Assembly: GCA_013361095.1 (NCBI GenBank)
Contig: JAATWA010000001.1
Location: 868,001-932,000, forward strand
Length of the DNA stretch: 64,000 nt
From: Pseudanabaena biceps
GTDB taxonomy: Bacteria; Cyanobacteriota; Cyanobacteriia; Pseudanabaenales; Pseudanabaenaceae
Reading direction: 5' to 3'
This document shows positions 52,170 to 59,715 of the stretch, one piece after another. The first letter of the stretch is position 1. Each line of letters starts with the position of its first letter. Under the pieces are notes generated by a model. The model was not told the DNA's origin. It did not search any database and worked only from the letters and a program-made list of their open reading frames with translations. The position numbers and the translations under genes were made by a program.

Positions 52170-53402
52170 TTAGATAGAAGACTTTCTTAATATTTCAACT
52201 AGAGGCTTAGTTAGCCAATGTATACCCAATTTCCATTGATGCTGAAAGGTTGGCATTCTTAATAGATATGAAACACGGCGCATTAGATGGGCTGGTAATC
52301 CATCAATACTGAATTTCCCAAAAATAGAAGCCGTCGCGCCATCAATTCCTAAACTGATAAATTCGCCAAGATGAATATAGTTAAAAGGAACTAATTTTTC
52401 TTGATTGAGGCTAGCCCAGATATTCCATGCACAGTACTGAGATTGCTGAAACGCAACCTGAGCGGTTGCTGGCAAAGTTTGTCCTTGAGCGTCTACACAA
52501 TTTGCTAGATCACCGATCGCAAATACATGGGGATATCCTTTAACTTGTAGAGTCGATTCAGTGGCAATCGCCCCCCGTTGATTATGTTCAACGGGTAATT
52601 TTTTAAGCATTCGCGAAAAGCTACTCCCCACAGTCCATAACACAAGATCTACAGGTAAAGTATCGCTATAACTAGCATATTCCAAAGTCACCGCACCGTC
52701 ATTTAGCTGAGTCACTTTTGTATTTAAGTCAGTCCAGACACCTCGCTGTGACAAAGCTCGCTCTGCAATAGTTCGATTTGCTGCTGTGGAATTAGCTAAA
52801 ATATTGGCATTGCGATCAACTAGGCGAACTCTGCCACGCTCTTGAAGGCGATCGGCGATCTTGCAAGCAATTTCTACTCCACTACTACCACCACCAGCAA
52901 TACAAACCCGAATCTTATCGCGATTGGAAGCTTCCAATAGTTCTAACTTACTATTTAAGCGATGGAAGTCATTTAAATTACGAAAAGGAATCGCATATTC
53001 CTCGGCTCCATCGACAAGATCCATCGGAGTTTCGCCACCGATCGCCATTACTAGACGATCAAATCCGATAGAGCTACGCTGTCTGGTATTAACTTCTACT
53101 TGCTTTGCCTCAAAGTCAATATCAGTAATTAAACCCTGTACAAACTGAATCCCCGTATTAACTAGCAACTCGTCAAAGGTGGGGGCAATCTCCCATTCTG
53201 TCATTTCGCCTGTGATCAGTTCGTAGAGAAATGGCGTAAATAAGAAGCGATCGCTTTTGTCAATCAGGATGATTTCAGGCATGACCGCCCAAGGTAGGCG
53301 GGAAAGATTGAGTGCAGTATACAGACCGCCAAAACCACCACCAAGAATACAAATTCGTGTCATCAGAAAATCCAGTTTGTTTTTTTCTAAGTAGCTGGAC
53401 AT
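52170..53402 (-). CDS. NDH-2-type NAD(P)H dehydrogenase / FAD-dependent oxidoreductase
   Basis: Single-subunit (type II) NADH dehydrogenase-like flavoprotein. The FAD-binding Rossmann motif is RICILGGGFGGLYTAL at the N-terminus, the second dinucleotide motif is IRVCIAGGGSSGVEIAC (about residue 170), and the C-terminal FAD motif is HVFAIGDLANC. It should oxidise NAD(P)H and reduce quinone at the membrane surface. An internal ATG at 53363 would remove 13 residues and begin MTRICILGGG, so the start is uncertain. Confidence 0.85.
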   Translation of the reverse strand: MSSYLEKNKLDFLMTRICILGGGFGGLYTALNLSRLPWAVMPEIILIDKSDRFLFTPFLYELITGEMTEWEIAPTFDELLVNTGIQFVQGLITDIDFEAKQVEVNTRQRSSIGFDRLVMAIGGETPMDLVDGAEEYAIPFRNLNDFHRLNSKLELLEASNRDKIRVCIAGGGSSGVEIACKIADRLQERGRVRLVDRNANILANSTAANRTIAERALSQRGVWTDLNTKVTQLNDGAVTLEYASYSDTLPVDLVLWTVGSSFSRMLKKLPVEHNQRGAIATESTLQVKGYPHVFAIGDLANCVDAQGQTLPATAQVAFQQSQYCAWNIWASLNQEKLVPFNYIHLGEFISLGIDGATASIFGKFSIDGLPAHLMRRVSYLLRMPTFQHQWKLGIHWLTKPLVEILRKSSI

Positions 53403-53526
53403 AATTAAAACCCAGATTCAAAACCTGTCACGCAAAATGCGCTACAAGTTTTGGGATTTTATATTTTTGTGCCTATCTACTTATTTTATATCAAAGTTTC
53501 ATAAGAGGTTAAGACAGCGCAAAGCC

Positions 53527-53597
53527 CTCAAACGAACCAAGAATTTTTTAAAAGTGTTGCTTTGCAACACTTTTAAAAAATTCTTGGTTCGTTTGAG
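53527..53597. repeat. Perfect 34-bp hairpin (longest in the window)
   Basis: Arms 53527-53560 and 53564-53597 are exact reverse complements around TTT. The CGAACCAAGAATTTTTT and GTGTTGC modules are shared with 42693-42751. It lies in the divergent spacer between the oxidoreductase and histidine-kinase genes. Confidence 0.93.
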
Positions 53598-53615
53598 CAG
53601 CAATTGTCGTAAAAC

Positions 53616-53652
53616 CCAAAACTTAATGATTTTACAACACATTAAGTTTTGG
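53616..53652. repeat. 13-bp hairpin upstream of the histidine kinase
   Basis: CCAAAACTTAATG (53616-53628) pairs exactly with 53640-53652 around an 11-base loop. The rest of this spacer to 53841 is AT-rich and should contain the kinase promoter. Confidence 0.75.
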
Positions 53653-53841
53653 TTAACAGAAGGTTATCTATTTTCACTTGTACCAATCTATTTTTATCTA
53701 CTAATATTTAAAGTGTATGAGTTTACACAGAAGATACGTTCTGAGCTTGTGTGGAACATCTATAGTTATCGAAAATCTAGTGACTTTCTTGGATTTACGG
53801 AATTACTAAGAACAAAAAGTTAATATTAAATTTGGGGGCTT

Positions 53842-55824
53842 ATGTCTAAATCCGTTGTATTAGCTCAGCTATCAGAAGATCAATCTTTAATGTGGCATAA
53901 CGCTTTAGCATCCCACCAAGTCGAGGTGTGGGCAGCCCCTGAAAGTGAGGATTTGATTAAATTACTAGATCAAAAAAGAATGTCAGATCTAGGTTTACCT
54001 GACTTGATTATTTCTGATATCGGCATTCGTTATGGGGGAGGCACATCGCTGCTGGCAACAGAGCTTTGCAAATGGTGTGCAGATAATGCTCCCCAAGTAA
54101 AAGTCTTGTTGATTAATCCTCGTCAAGTCCAGATCAAGGAAGTCGAGAAGCGGTGGGCAGTTCGTCGTGGCGCAGTTGATTTGTTACCTAAAGTCTCATC
54201 AGAAAATCTGGCGGAAGCTTTTTCGATCGCGGCGGCATCTTTACAAATAGAAACTAATTCTGAAAATTTAGATTTAGTTATTAGCAATCTTAAATTACAG
54301 CAATACCAACCAGATCGCGGCGCGGCTAAAGGCAAAAACATTAGGCAAACCGCCACCCAAGAGTTAGCTCGTAAGATGGCTTTAATTCCATTGATGGTGA
54401 TGGCAAACGAGCCAGAAAAGCAAATAGATAGTGAAGATGGGCAATCACTGTCTCACTCTAAAAAACAAATTGCTCTTGATGCGACTATCTCTGAACTTAA
54501 TCTTTATAATGTGCAAATTGATCTGGAAAAAACAGGTGGATTTGCCAAGGAATTATTTAAAGAGAATCCTCTGCTACCTGCCCTCATCATTTATGACCAA
54601 GGTCAATATGTGGGAATGTTATCTCGCCGCCGATTTTTAGAATGTTTGAGCCGTCCCTATGCTTTGGAGCTATTTACCAAAAGACCTTTGAAGGTACTTT
54701 ATGAACAAACTCAGGTAGAGATTTTGCAATTGCGGGGAGATACTCCGATTGTGTCGGCGGCTCAACTAGCCCTAAAACGAGCTAACGATGAAATTTATGA
54801 GCCTCTAGTCGTCAAGCTCGATGAAGATAGTTACTCTATTCTTGATGTTCATGATCTGTTGCAATCTCAGTCTTACATCCATGAGTTAGCGACTAAGCTG
54901 TTAAAAGAGCAGACGCAATCTACCATGTTTCAGACAGAAAAAATGGCAAGTCTAGGACAGATAGTTGCCGAAGTTTCCCATGACATCCGTAACCCCGTAG
55001 CGGCAATCTATGGCAATACTGAATGTCTGTTGACCTATATCGAAGGTGTGATGAAAATCCTCCGCGCCTATGAAAAAGAATATGGAACTTCTTCGCCAGT
55101 TATCAGTAGCACCTTAGAAGAAATTGACTGGGACTTTGTACGGTCTGATTTGCCACAGGTAGTCCGCAGCATTCAGTCTGGGGCAAGATATTTGCGCCGT
55201 TTAGTTGATACTTTACAGAGTCTTTCACATATGGAAGATCAAGCAGAGTCTGAGCAGATCAATTTGTTGGAATGTGTTGATAGTAGCTTGACAATCCTCA
55301 GTGGCAGAATCAGAAGTGTGCAGATTGTGAAGCACTACAATGATTTGCCTAAAGTACATGGATTTACCGATCGCTTGATTCAAGTCTTTATGAACTTAAT
55401 TAGTAATTCCCTTGATGCCTTGATGGAATTACATGCTGATCCCGATAAGATTAGACAGCGCGATCACTTGTTTATTAAAGAAGAAGACAATCTGAATGAT
55501 AGTAATATCCTGACGGAAGCGCCAATCACATGGCAGCCTGTCGTGGTTATATCGTCAGCGATCGTAAAAATCGATGAGCGAAATTGGGCTTCAATTAAAG
55601 TTGCTGACAATGGTTTGGGCATTCCCAAAGAAATTCAGGATCGTATTTTTGACAACTTCTTTACTACCAAAGGTCAGGGTAAAGGTACTGGTTTAGGGTT
55701 GGCGATCTGTCATCAAATTGTCACGCAACAACATCAAGGCAAAATTGTGTTGCGATCGCCTTATCTCAATAAAAATGGCGATGTCACCGTTGGCACTGAG
55801 TTTGAAGTGTTATTGCCACTTTAG
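53842..55824 (+). CDS. Two-component sensor histidine kinase with receiver-like and CBS-like domains
   Basis: A 660-aa soluble kinase. Residues 1-125 look like a degenerate receiver domain (DLIISDIGIRYGGGTSL). Residues about 210-345 resemble a CBS pair (ALIIYDQGQYVGMLSRRRFL; then ISAAQLALKRANDEIYEPLVV-like). The kinase core follows: H-box SLGQIVAEVSHDIRNP (about 370-385), N-box NLISNSLDAL, G1 DNGLGIP, F-box FFTTK and G2 GTGLGLAICHQI. There are no membrane segments, so it probably senses a cytoplasmic signal. No response regulator is adjacent. A hairpin terminator follows. Confidence 0.88.
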   Translation: MSKSVVLAQLSEDQSLMWHNALASHQVEVWAAPESEDLIKLLDQKRMSDLGLPDLIISDIGIRYGGGTSLLATELCKWCADNAPQVKVLLINPRQVQIKEVEKRWAVRRGAVDLLPKVSSENLAEAFSIAAASLQIETNSENLDLVISNLKLQQYQPDRGAAKGKNIRQTATQELARKMALIPLMVMANEPEKQIDSEDGQSLSHSKKQIALDATISELNLYNVQIDLEKTGGFAKELFKENPLLPALIIYDQGQYVGMLSRRRFLECLSRPYALELFTKRPLKVLYEQTQVEILQLRGDTPIVSAAQLALKRANDEIYEPLVVKLDEDSYSILDVHDLLQSQSYIHELATKLLKEQTQSTMFQTEKMASLGQIVAEVSHDIRNPVAAIYGNTECLLTYIEGVMKILRAYEKEYGTSSPVISSTLEEIDWDFVRSDLPQVVRSIQSGARYLRRLVDTLQSLSHMEDQAESEQINLLECVDSSLTILSGRIRSVQIVKHYNDLPKVHGFTDRLIQVFMNLISNSLDALMELHADPDKIRQRDHLFIKEEDNLNDSNILTEAPITWQPVVVISSAIVKIDERNWASIKVADNGLGIPKEIQDRIFDNFFTTKGQGKGTGLGLAICHQIVTQQHQGKIVLRSPYLNKNGDVTVGTEFEVLLPL

Positions 55825-55854
55825 CCAGCAATGCAACGCTTTGCAGACTTTTGC

Positions 55855-55885
55855 ATAATGCACCGCACTTCGTGCGGTGCATTAT
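55855..55885 (+). terminator. Hairpin terminator of the histidine kinase gene
   Basis: ATAATGCACCGCAC pairs exactly with GTGCGGTGCATTAT around TTC and is followed by TGTTTGTTTAG. It lies between the converging kinase and flavodiiron genes. Confidence 0.75.
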
Positions 55886-55892
55886 TGTTTGT

Positions 55893-57605
55893 TTAGTAAT
55901 TACTTGCTGTTTTGCGGTGATGAATGGCGGTCAATCCATTGGATTGCAAAAGTTTGCCATTTTCCACAGTTGCATAGACTAGCCAGTGATCTCCACATTC
56001 CATTCTCTGAGAAACACGGCATTCCAAATAAGCCAATCCTTCACTCAAAATCAATCCACCGTCACCCGCCTCTACGGGAATATCTTTAAAACGATCTTCC
56101 CCTGGAGCGAACTTTTTCATGAAGTATTTGCGGGCTTGTTTTCCCTGTTCCAGAATATTGAGGACAAAGCGATCGCCTTCATAGAGGTATGACTCTACTG
56201 CCCGATCTTTGGCAACAGCGATGCTCAGCCCAGGGGGATTAAATGTTGCTTGAGAGACCCAAGAGGCAAGCATAGCCGTAGAAATTTCCCCACGTTTGAT
56301 GGTTAGGACACATAGGGAGCCGATAATGCGTCCCACTGCTTGCTCCACTGTGCTGCCTGGATTGAGAGTTGTGCGTACTTTTTTGGCTCTCTTTAAGGCT
56401 TGGGCAAAGTCTGTTCCTGTTTCTTCACAAATTTGCAAAGTGGATTCGGTGGGTGTAAATTTAATGCGAATTGGTTCAAAAGCGAGGGTATAGCCTGCAT
56501 CTTTTAGTTTGCCAGCAATAATGTCAACGGCCTCGCCACTCCATCCATAGGAACCGAATACGCCCGCTTGATAGCTTTTGGTAGCAGTAGACAAAACGAT
56601 GCCTAGTGCAGTCTGTACCTGTGTTGGCAAATGCCCACCTAGAGTTGGCGAACCAATTAAAAAGCCCGATGATTTCTCGATCGCAGCTTTGATTTCTTCG
56701 GGTTCCACTGACTCGCAATTGATTAGCTCTACCGCAACTCCTGCCTTGGCAATGCCCTTGGCGAGAGCATTAGCGATAGTGGTAGTGTTGCCATAAGCAG
56801 AAGCAAATAGCAAAGCCACAGAAATATTTTGCTGCTTTTGAACTTCACTCCATTGACGATAGAGCTTAACCAGTTCATGCATACCATAGCGCAGCATTGG
56901 GCCATGAGCTGGCGCATAGAATATTGCGGGTATATCTGCAAGTTTATCGAGAGCAGCTTCCACTTGACGCACTTGGTTTGCCATAGTGCTATCAAAATAG
57001 TAGCGACGATCGCTAAGTAAGGAACTCCAGCCCTCGTCAAACACTTGATCTCCGCAAACATGAGCGCCAAAGAATTTGTCAGTATACAAAATCTTAGTTT
57101 TGGAGTCGTAGGTGCAAAGCTCGTCAGGATGGCGTGGCGTGGAAGTAGGAATAAATTTTAGAGTGTGACCTTTTCCCAGATCGAGAGTTTCTTCACCTCG
57201 GACAACTTGAATATTGAGGTTTTCTCCAAATGTCTCACCTAAGCTCTGGCGTAAGGCGATCGCCCCTGGATTAGTGCAGACAAAAGTAATGCGATTATTA
57301 TTTGTTCGTAAAGCTTTGAGGGTTTCGATACGGTTGAGATTGACGTGACTAAGAATCACATAGCTAATATCTAAAATATTGATCCGTTGGCGCAATGCAT
57401 TTAAATAAATCTCAGTAAATGTCCCACCGGGGGGATCAATTAAGGCTTGCAGATTACCTTGAATTAAAAATGAATTAGAAGTTGTGCCTTTTTCCAAGGC
57501 ATATTCAATTTCAAAACGTAGTCGATTCCAACTGCGCGATCGCAGGGCAAAGGTTTCTTCTGCGATATAAATCGCTTGGACATCACGGGGCTTGGTGGTA
57601 GTCAT
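55893..57605 (-). CDS. Flavodiiron protein with C-terminal flavin reductase domain (Flv1/Flv2-type)
   Basis: Cyanobacterial flavodiiron protein of 570 aa that in this class reduces O2 with electrons from photosynthesis, usually as a heterodimer. Modules: metallo-beta-lactamase-like diiron domain (about 1-240), flavodoxin domain (about 258-400; SVALLFASAYGNTTTIANALA) and a C-terminal flavin reductase domain (about 425-570). The usual HxExDH iron-binding motif is replaced by SHVNLNR, as in the non-canonical partners Flv1/Flv2. The ATG at 57605 (MTTTKPRDVQAIYI) is preferred over one 12 codons upstream. Confidence 0.9.
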   Translation of the reverse strand: MTTTKPRDVQAIYIAEETFALRSRSWNRLRFEIEYALEKGTTSNSFLIQGNLQALIDPPGGTFTEIYLNALRQRINILDISYVILSHVNLNRIETLKALRTNNNRITFVCTNPGAIALRQSLGETFGENLNIQVVRGEETLDLGKGHTLKFIPTSTPRHPDELCTYDSKTKILYTDKFFGAHVCGDQVFDEGWSSLLSDRRYYFDSTMANQVRQVEAALDKLADIPAIFYAPAHGPMLRYGMHELVKLYRQWSEVQKQQNISVALLFASAYGNTTTIANALAKGIAKAGVAVELINCESVEPEEIKAAIEKSSGFLIGSPTLGGHLPTQVQTALGIVLSTATKSYQAGVFGSYGWSGEAVDIIAGKLKDAGYTLAFEPIRIKFTPTESTLQICEETGTDFAQALKRAKKVRTTLNPGSTVEQAVGRIIGSLCVLTIKRGEISTAMLASWVSQATFNPPGLSIAVAKDRAVESYLYEGDRFVLNILEQGKQARKYFMKKFAPGEDRFKDIPVEAGDGGLILSEGLAYLECRVSQRMECGDHWLVYATVENGKLLQSNGLTAIHHRKTASNY

Positions 57606-57678
57606 GATCGATGTCTCCAAACTATAAACGTCTGTTCTCAATCATAGCGATCAAGCGATCATCCTTATACCAAGACTA

Positions 57679-57699
57679 AAAAATGGCTTCGCCATTTTT
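57679..57699. repeat. 9-bp hairpin
   Basis: AAAAATGGC pairs with GCCATTTTT around TTC, upstream of the flavodiiron gene. Same TTC loop and GGC/GCC apex as larger members of the family. Confidence 0.6.
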
Positions 57700-57713
57700 A
57701 TAGATACAGTAAT

Positions 57714-57744
57714 TAAAGTAGCGGCGCTTCGCGCCGCTACTTTA
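57714..57744. repeat. Perfect 14-bp hairpin
   Basis: TAAAGTAGCGGCGC pairs with GCGCCGCTACTTTA around TTC. It is a short member of the GGCGC-apex group. Confidence 0.8.
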
Positions 57745-57835
57745 AAAACCTAGAAAACGCGGCACTTACAAATTTTGTTGGCAAGTCGCGCAAATATTTT
57801 TGCAATGATTTTATGCAATGATAAAGCTATATACA

Positions 57836-57915
57836 AAAGAAAAAGCCCACTGTTTCCAGTGGGACTGACATTTTTGTGTTGAGTGCGGATATCTTAAATC
57901 ATTTTGTGGTCAAAG
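57836..57915 (-). ncRNA. Candidate small RNA ending in a strong terminator
   Basis: On the minus strand CCCACTG-GAAA-CAGTGGG (57846-57863) is followed at once by CTTTTTCTTTT, a textbook terminator with no gene upstream on that strand. The transcript would come from the spacer itself. A TAAGAT hexamer near 57895 could be its -10. The GGAAACA loop reminds me of the Yfr2/Cyano-1 RNA family, but that is memory only. The 5' end is a guess. Confidence 0.3.
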
Positions 57916-57976
57916 ATATTAAGATTTTTGCTTGTTTGTATGATTTTTTGGCGATATCAAGTCGCATTTGATCAAG

Positions 57977-58019
57977 ATAAAGGCATTTAACAGCGCTTTG
58001 CGCCGTTAAATGCCTTTAT
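57977..58019. repeat. 20-bp hairpin with one mismatch
   Basis: Arms 57977-57996 and 58000-58019 pair around TTT with one mismatch near the CAGCGC/GCGCCG apex. It lies upstream of the DUF3082 gene. Confidence 0.8.
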
Positions 58020-58149
58020 TTAAAGGATCTATAAGCTCAAAAAGCTGATGAAAGTATTGGCTAGGCAAGGATAGGCTGCATAAAGCGTAGCTTGGATAGC
58101 ACTAACGAAAATCTCGATATAAAGTATTTATCAACTTTTCAAGTTTGTT

Positions 58150-58446
58150 ATGACTGAAGAAGCACAAATCCAACCCCCATCTCCTTTTAAGAATCTCACA
58201 GGCGCGGCGATCGCCGCCACCCTCGCCACAGGGCTTTATTCGTTTACAAATATGGTGGCGCACAAGTTAGCTACATCGCCATTGCAAACCACAAATACGC
58301 TTGCCAATCGTCTAGCTACGCTTGTCCGCACATTGTTATTAGCGATCGGGACGGGCGCAACGATGATTTTTGCAGTAATCGCAGTGGGTTTAGTTTTATT
58401 AACCTTCAAGCAAATATTTACATCATTGTTTAGCAAAGCTCAATAA
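58150..58446 (+). CDS. DUF3082-type small membrane protein
   Basis: A 98-aa protein with a proline-rich N-terminus and hydrophobic segments at about 17-35 and 58-88 (VRTLLLAIGTGATMIFAVIAVGLVLLTF). The pattern fits the cyanobacterial/plastid DUF3082 family, of unknown function. Its TAA stop is the first triplet of a 33-bp palindrome whose last triplet is the stop of the converging gene. Confidence 0.75.
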   Translation: MTEEAQIQPPSPFKNLTGAAIAATLATGLYSFTNMVAHKLATSPLQTTNTLANRLATLVRTLLLAIGTGATMIFAVIAVGLVLLTFKQIFTSLFSKAQ

Positions 58447-58512
58447 TCAAAAACGATCAAAAAAAGGAGGAATAGCTTCGCTATTCCTCCTTTTTTTGAT
58501 CGTTTTTGATTA
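58444..58512. terminator. Perfect 33-bp bidirectional hairpin shared by two stop codons
   Basis: Arms 58444-58476 and 58480-58512 are exact reverse complements around TTC, with AAAAAAAGGAGG/CCTCCTTTTTTT inside. The + gene's TAA is 58444-58446 and the - gene's TAA is 58510-58512, so both genes end exactly at the palindrome edges. Confidence 0.9.
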
Positions 58513-59196
58513 GCAATATTTTGAGACGTCTTCGCCCTTGTCAGCGAGATAACTCATCGAGCGAAATCTTAAACCCACTAACTGATCGTAAAGAGGATTA
58601 ATTTCACACATTGCAGGGATATGCATAATCTTCCGACCAAATAAAAACACATCGCGCTCAAATGGGCATTGAGCTGGGATCACCTTGCAGATCAGATTGG
58701 CGAGGCGAGAGTCGTGAATATCCATATGATCAAGCCATTCCTTGACTGGCTCTAACAAGTTAGGATGATGCTGTTGATGGTGCGGCGCAGATTTTAGTTT
58801 TTGACGTAAATCATCGATCGCAGGTACTTCTTGATCTAGAGCTTTGCAAAATTCTTGAATTAGAGAATCTTCAGTGTCTGTATATTTCCCGTCAGCTAAA
58901 GCCATCATCACTGCCATCCGTAAAAAGTTTTGTCCGATCGCGTGGTCGTTACCTAGACTCTGAGCCAATTCTTGAGCGCTAATTGGCTCAAAGGTTGATA
59001 TTGCAAATTCTTCACCCCATTCGTCACTATGGCTAATTTGCTCAAATAGTTGACGTTCTTGTGAGCTGTAGTCGTTATCTGCGAGGGCTACACTAATGAG
59101 TCCCCGCAGCCATGCAGAAATTTGGGCTTGAGTATACTGCGGATGATAAGTTTTCATAGAAAGTTCAGTGTATGCGGTGAGCGCAGGAATTGGCAT
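58510..59196 (-). CDS. TerB-like protein with Mo-dependent nitrogenase C-terminal-like domain
   Basis: A 228-aa soluble protein. The N-terminal part (about 25-135) is a TerB-like helical domain with two repeats of acidic metal-binding type (ALADNDYSSQERQLFEQI and ALADGKYTDTEDSLIQEF). A His-rich linker (PHHQQHHP) leads to a C-terminal domain of about 80 residues (LANLICKVIPAQCPFERD; CEINPLYDQLVGLRFRS). That domain matches the one named Mo-dependent nitrogenase C-terminal in cyanobacteria. It is not a nitrogenase; function unknown. An alternative ATG at 59157 would start MKTYHPQYTQ. Confidence 0.8.
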   Translation of the reverse strand: MPIPALTAYTELSMKTYHPQYTQAQISAWLRGLISVALADNDYSSQERQLFEQISHSDEWGEEFAISTFEPISAQELAQSLGNDHAIGQNFLRMAVMMALADGKYTDTEDSLIQEFCKALDQEVPAIDDLRQKLKSAPHHQQHHPNLLEPVKEWLDHMDIHDSRLANLICKVIPAQCPFERDVFLFGRKIMHIPAMCEINPLYDQLVGLRFRSMSYLADKGEDVSKYC

Positions 59197-59715
59197 AATT
59201 TAAAGCTATTTGTTGATTTGTTCCAACTATCGGGTTTAAATTCTTTGCCTAATGTTGCCAACCATCTATTAGTTTAGAGAGAGATAGAAGACTCATTTTT
59301 ACAAAAGGAGCTATTGCAAAGAGATAGAATTTCAATCCATGATTGATTGATTTTCCTGAATTCAAGAGATCGTTATTTTTTGAGTTGCAGCGTGAATATA
59401 AAATGAAAACCAACGATTACTCAGGATATTATCATATTTCATTGCAGCTAAATTTGTGTAGCCTAAACTACATAACTGGTACATGGACTTCCTTTAAGAT
59501 TATCCAAAGAATTACCAAGACTTAGCGGGGATCAATATTCATGGGGGAATTTGTAAATCAATCGACAACCGCCAATGGAATGCTTGAAAAAGCATAAATT
59601 TTTTCTACTCATTCAACAAAATTTTATATTTAATACTGAGGTATATTCATCTTTTTTACCATAAGCAATTAAATTTTATGATTAATTTTTGGGCTAAATT
59701 TAGTACTTTAACCTC
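59197..59715. other. 519-bp AT-rich spacer upstream of the pix/pil cluster
   Basis: No credible gene, RNA or long hairpin is seen. A 60-codon frame (59343-59525) lacks coding character. The region should carry the promoter for the chemotaxis cluster on the right and for the TerB-like gene on the left. Confidence 0.5.

Larger units (their letters stand above)
57606..58149. other. 544-bp spacer with four hairpins and a possible sRNA
   Basis: No protein gene is seen. It contains hairpins at 57679-57699, 57714-57744, 57846-57863 and 57977-58019 (listed separately). AT-rich parts must hold the promoters of the flavodiiron gene (-) and the DUF3082 gene (+). Confidence 0.6.

Noticed and set aside
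53437..53823. A 128-codon + strand frame, and its 65-codon ATG-initiated part from 53626, just before the histidine kinase gene
   Set aside because: The first half reads through the 34-bp perfect hairpin and the ATG of the short version lies inside another hairpin. The sequence has one hydrophobic stretch but no recognisable family, so it is more likely promoter region.
59343..59525. 60-codon + strand frame in the spacer before pixG
   Set aside because: No family resemblance, AT-rich composition like the surrounding spacer, and no ribosome-binding site.
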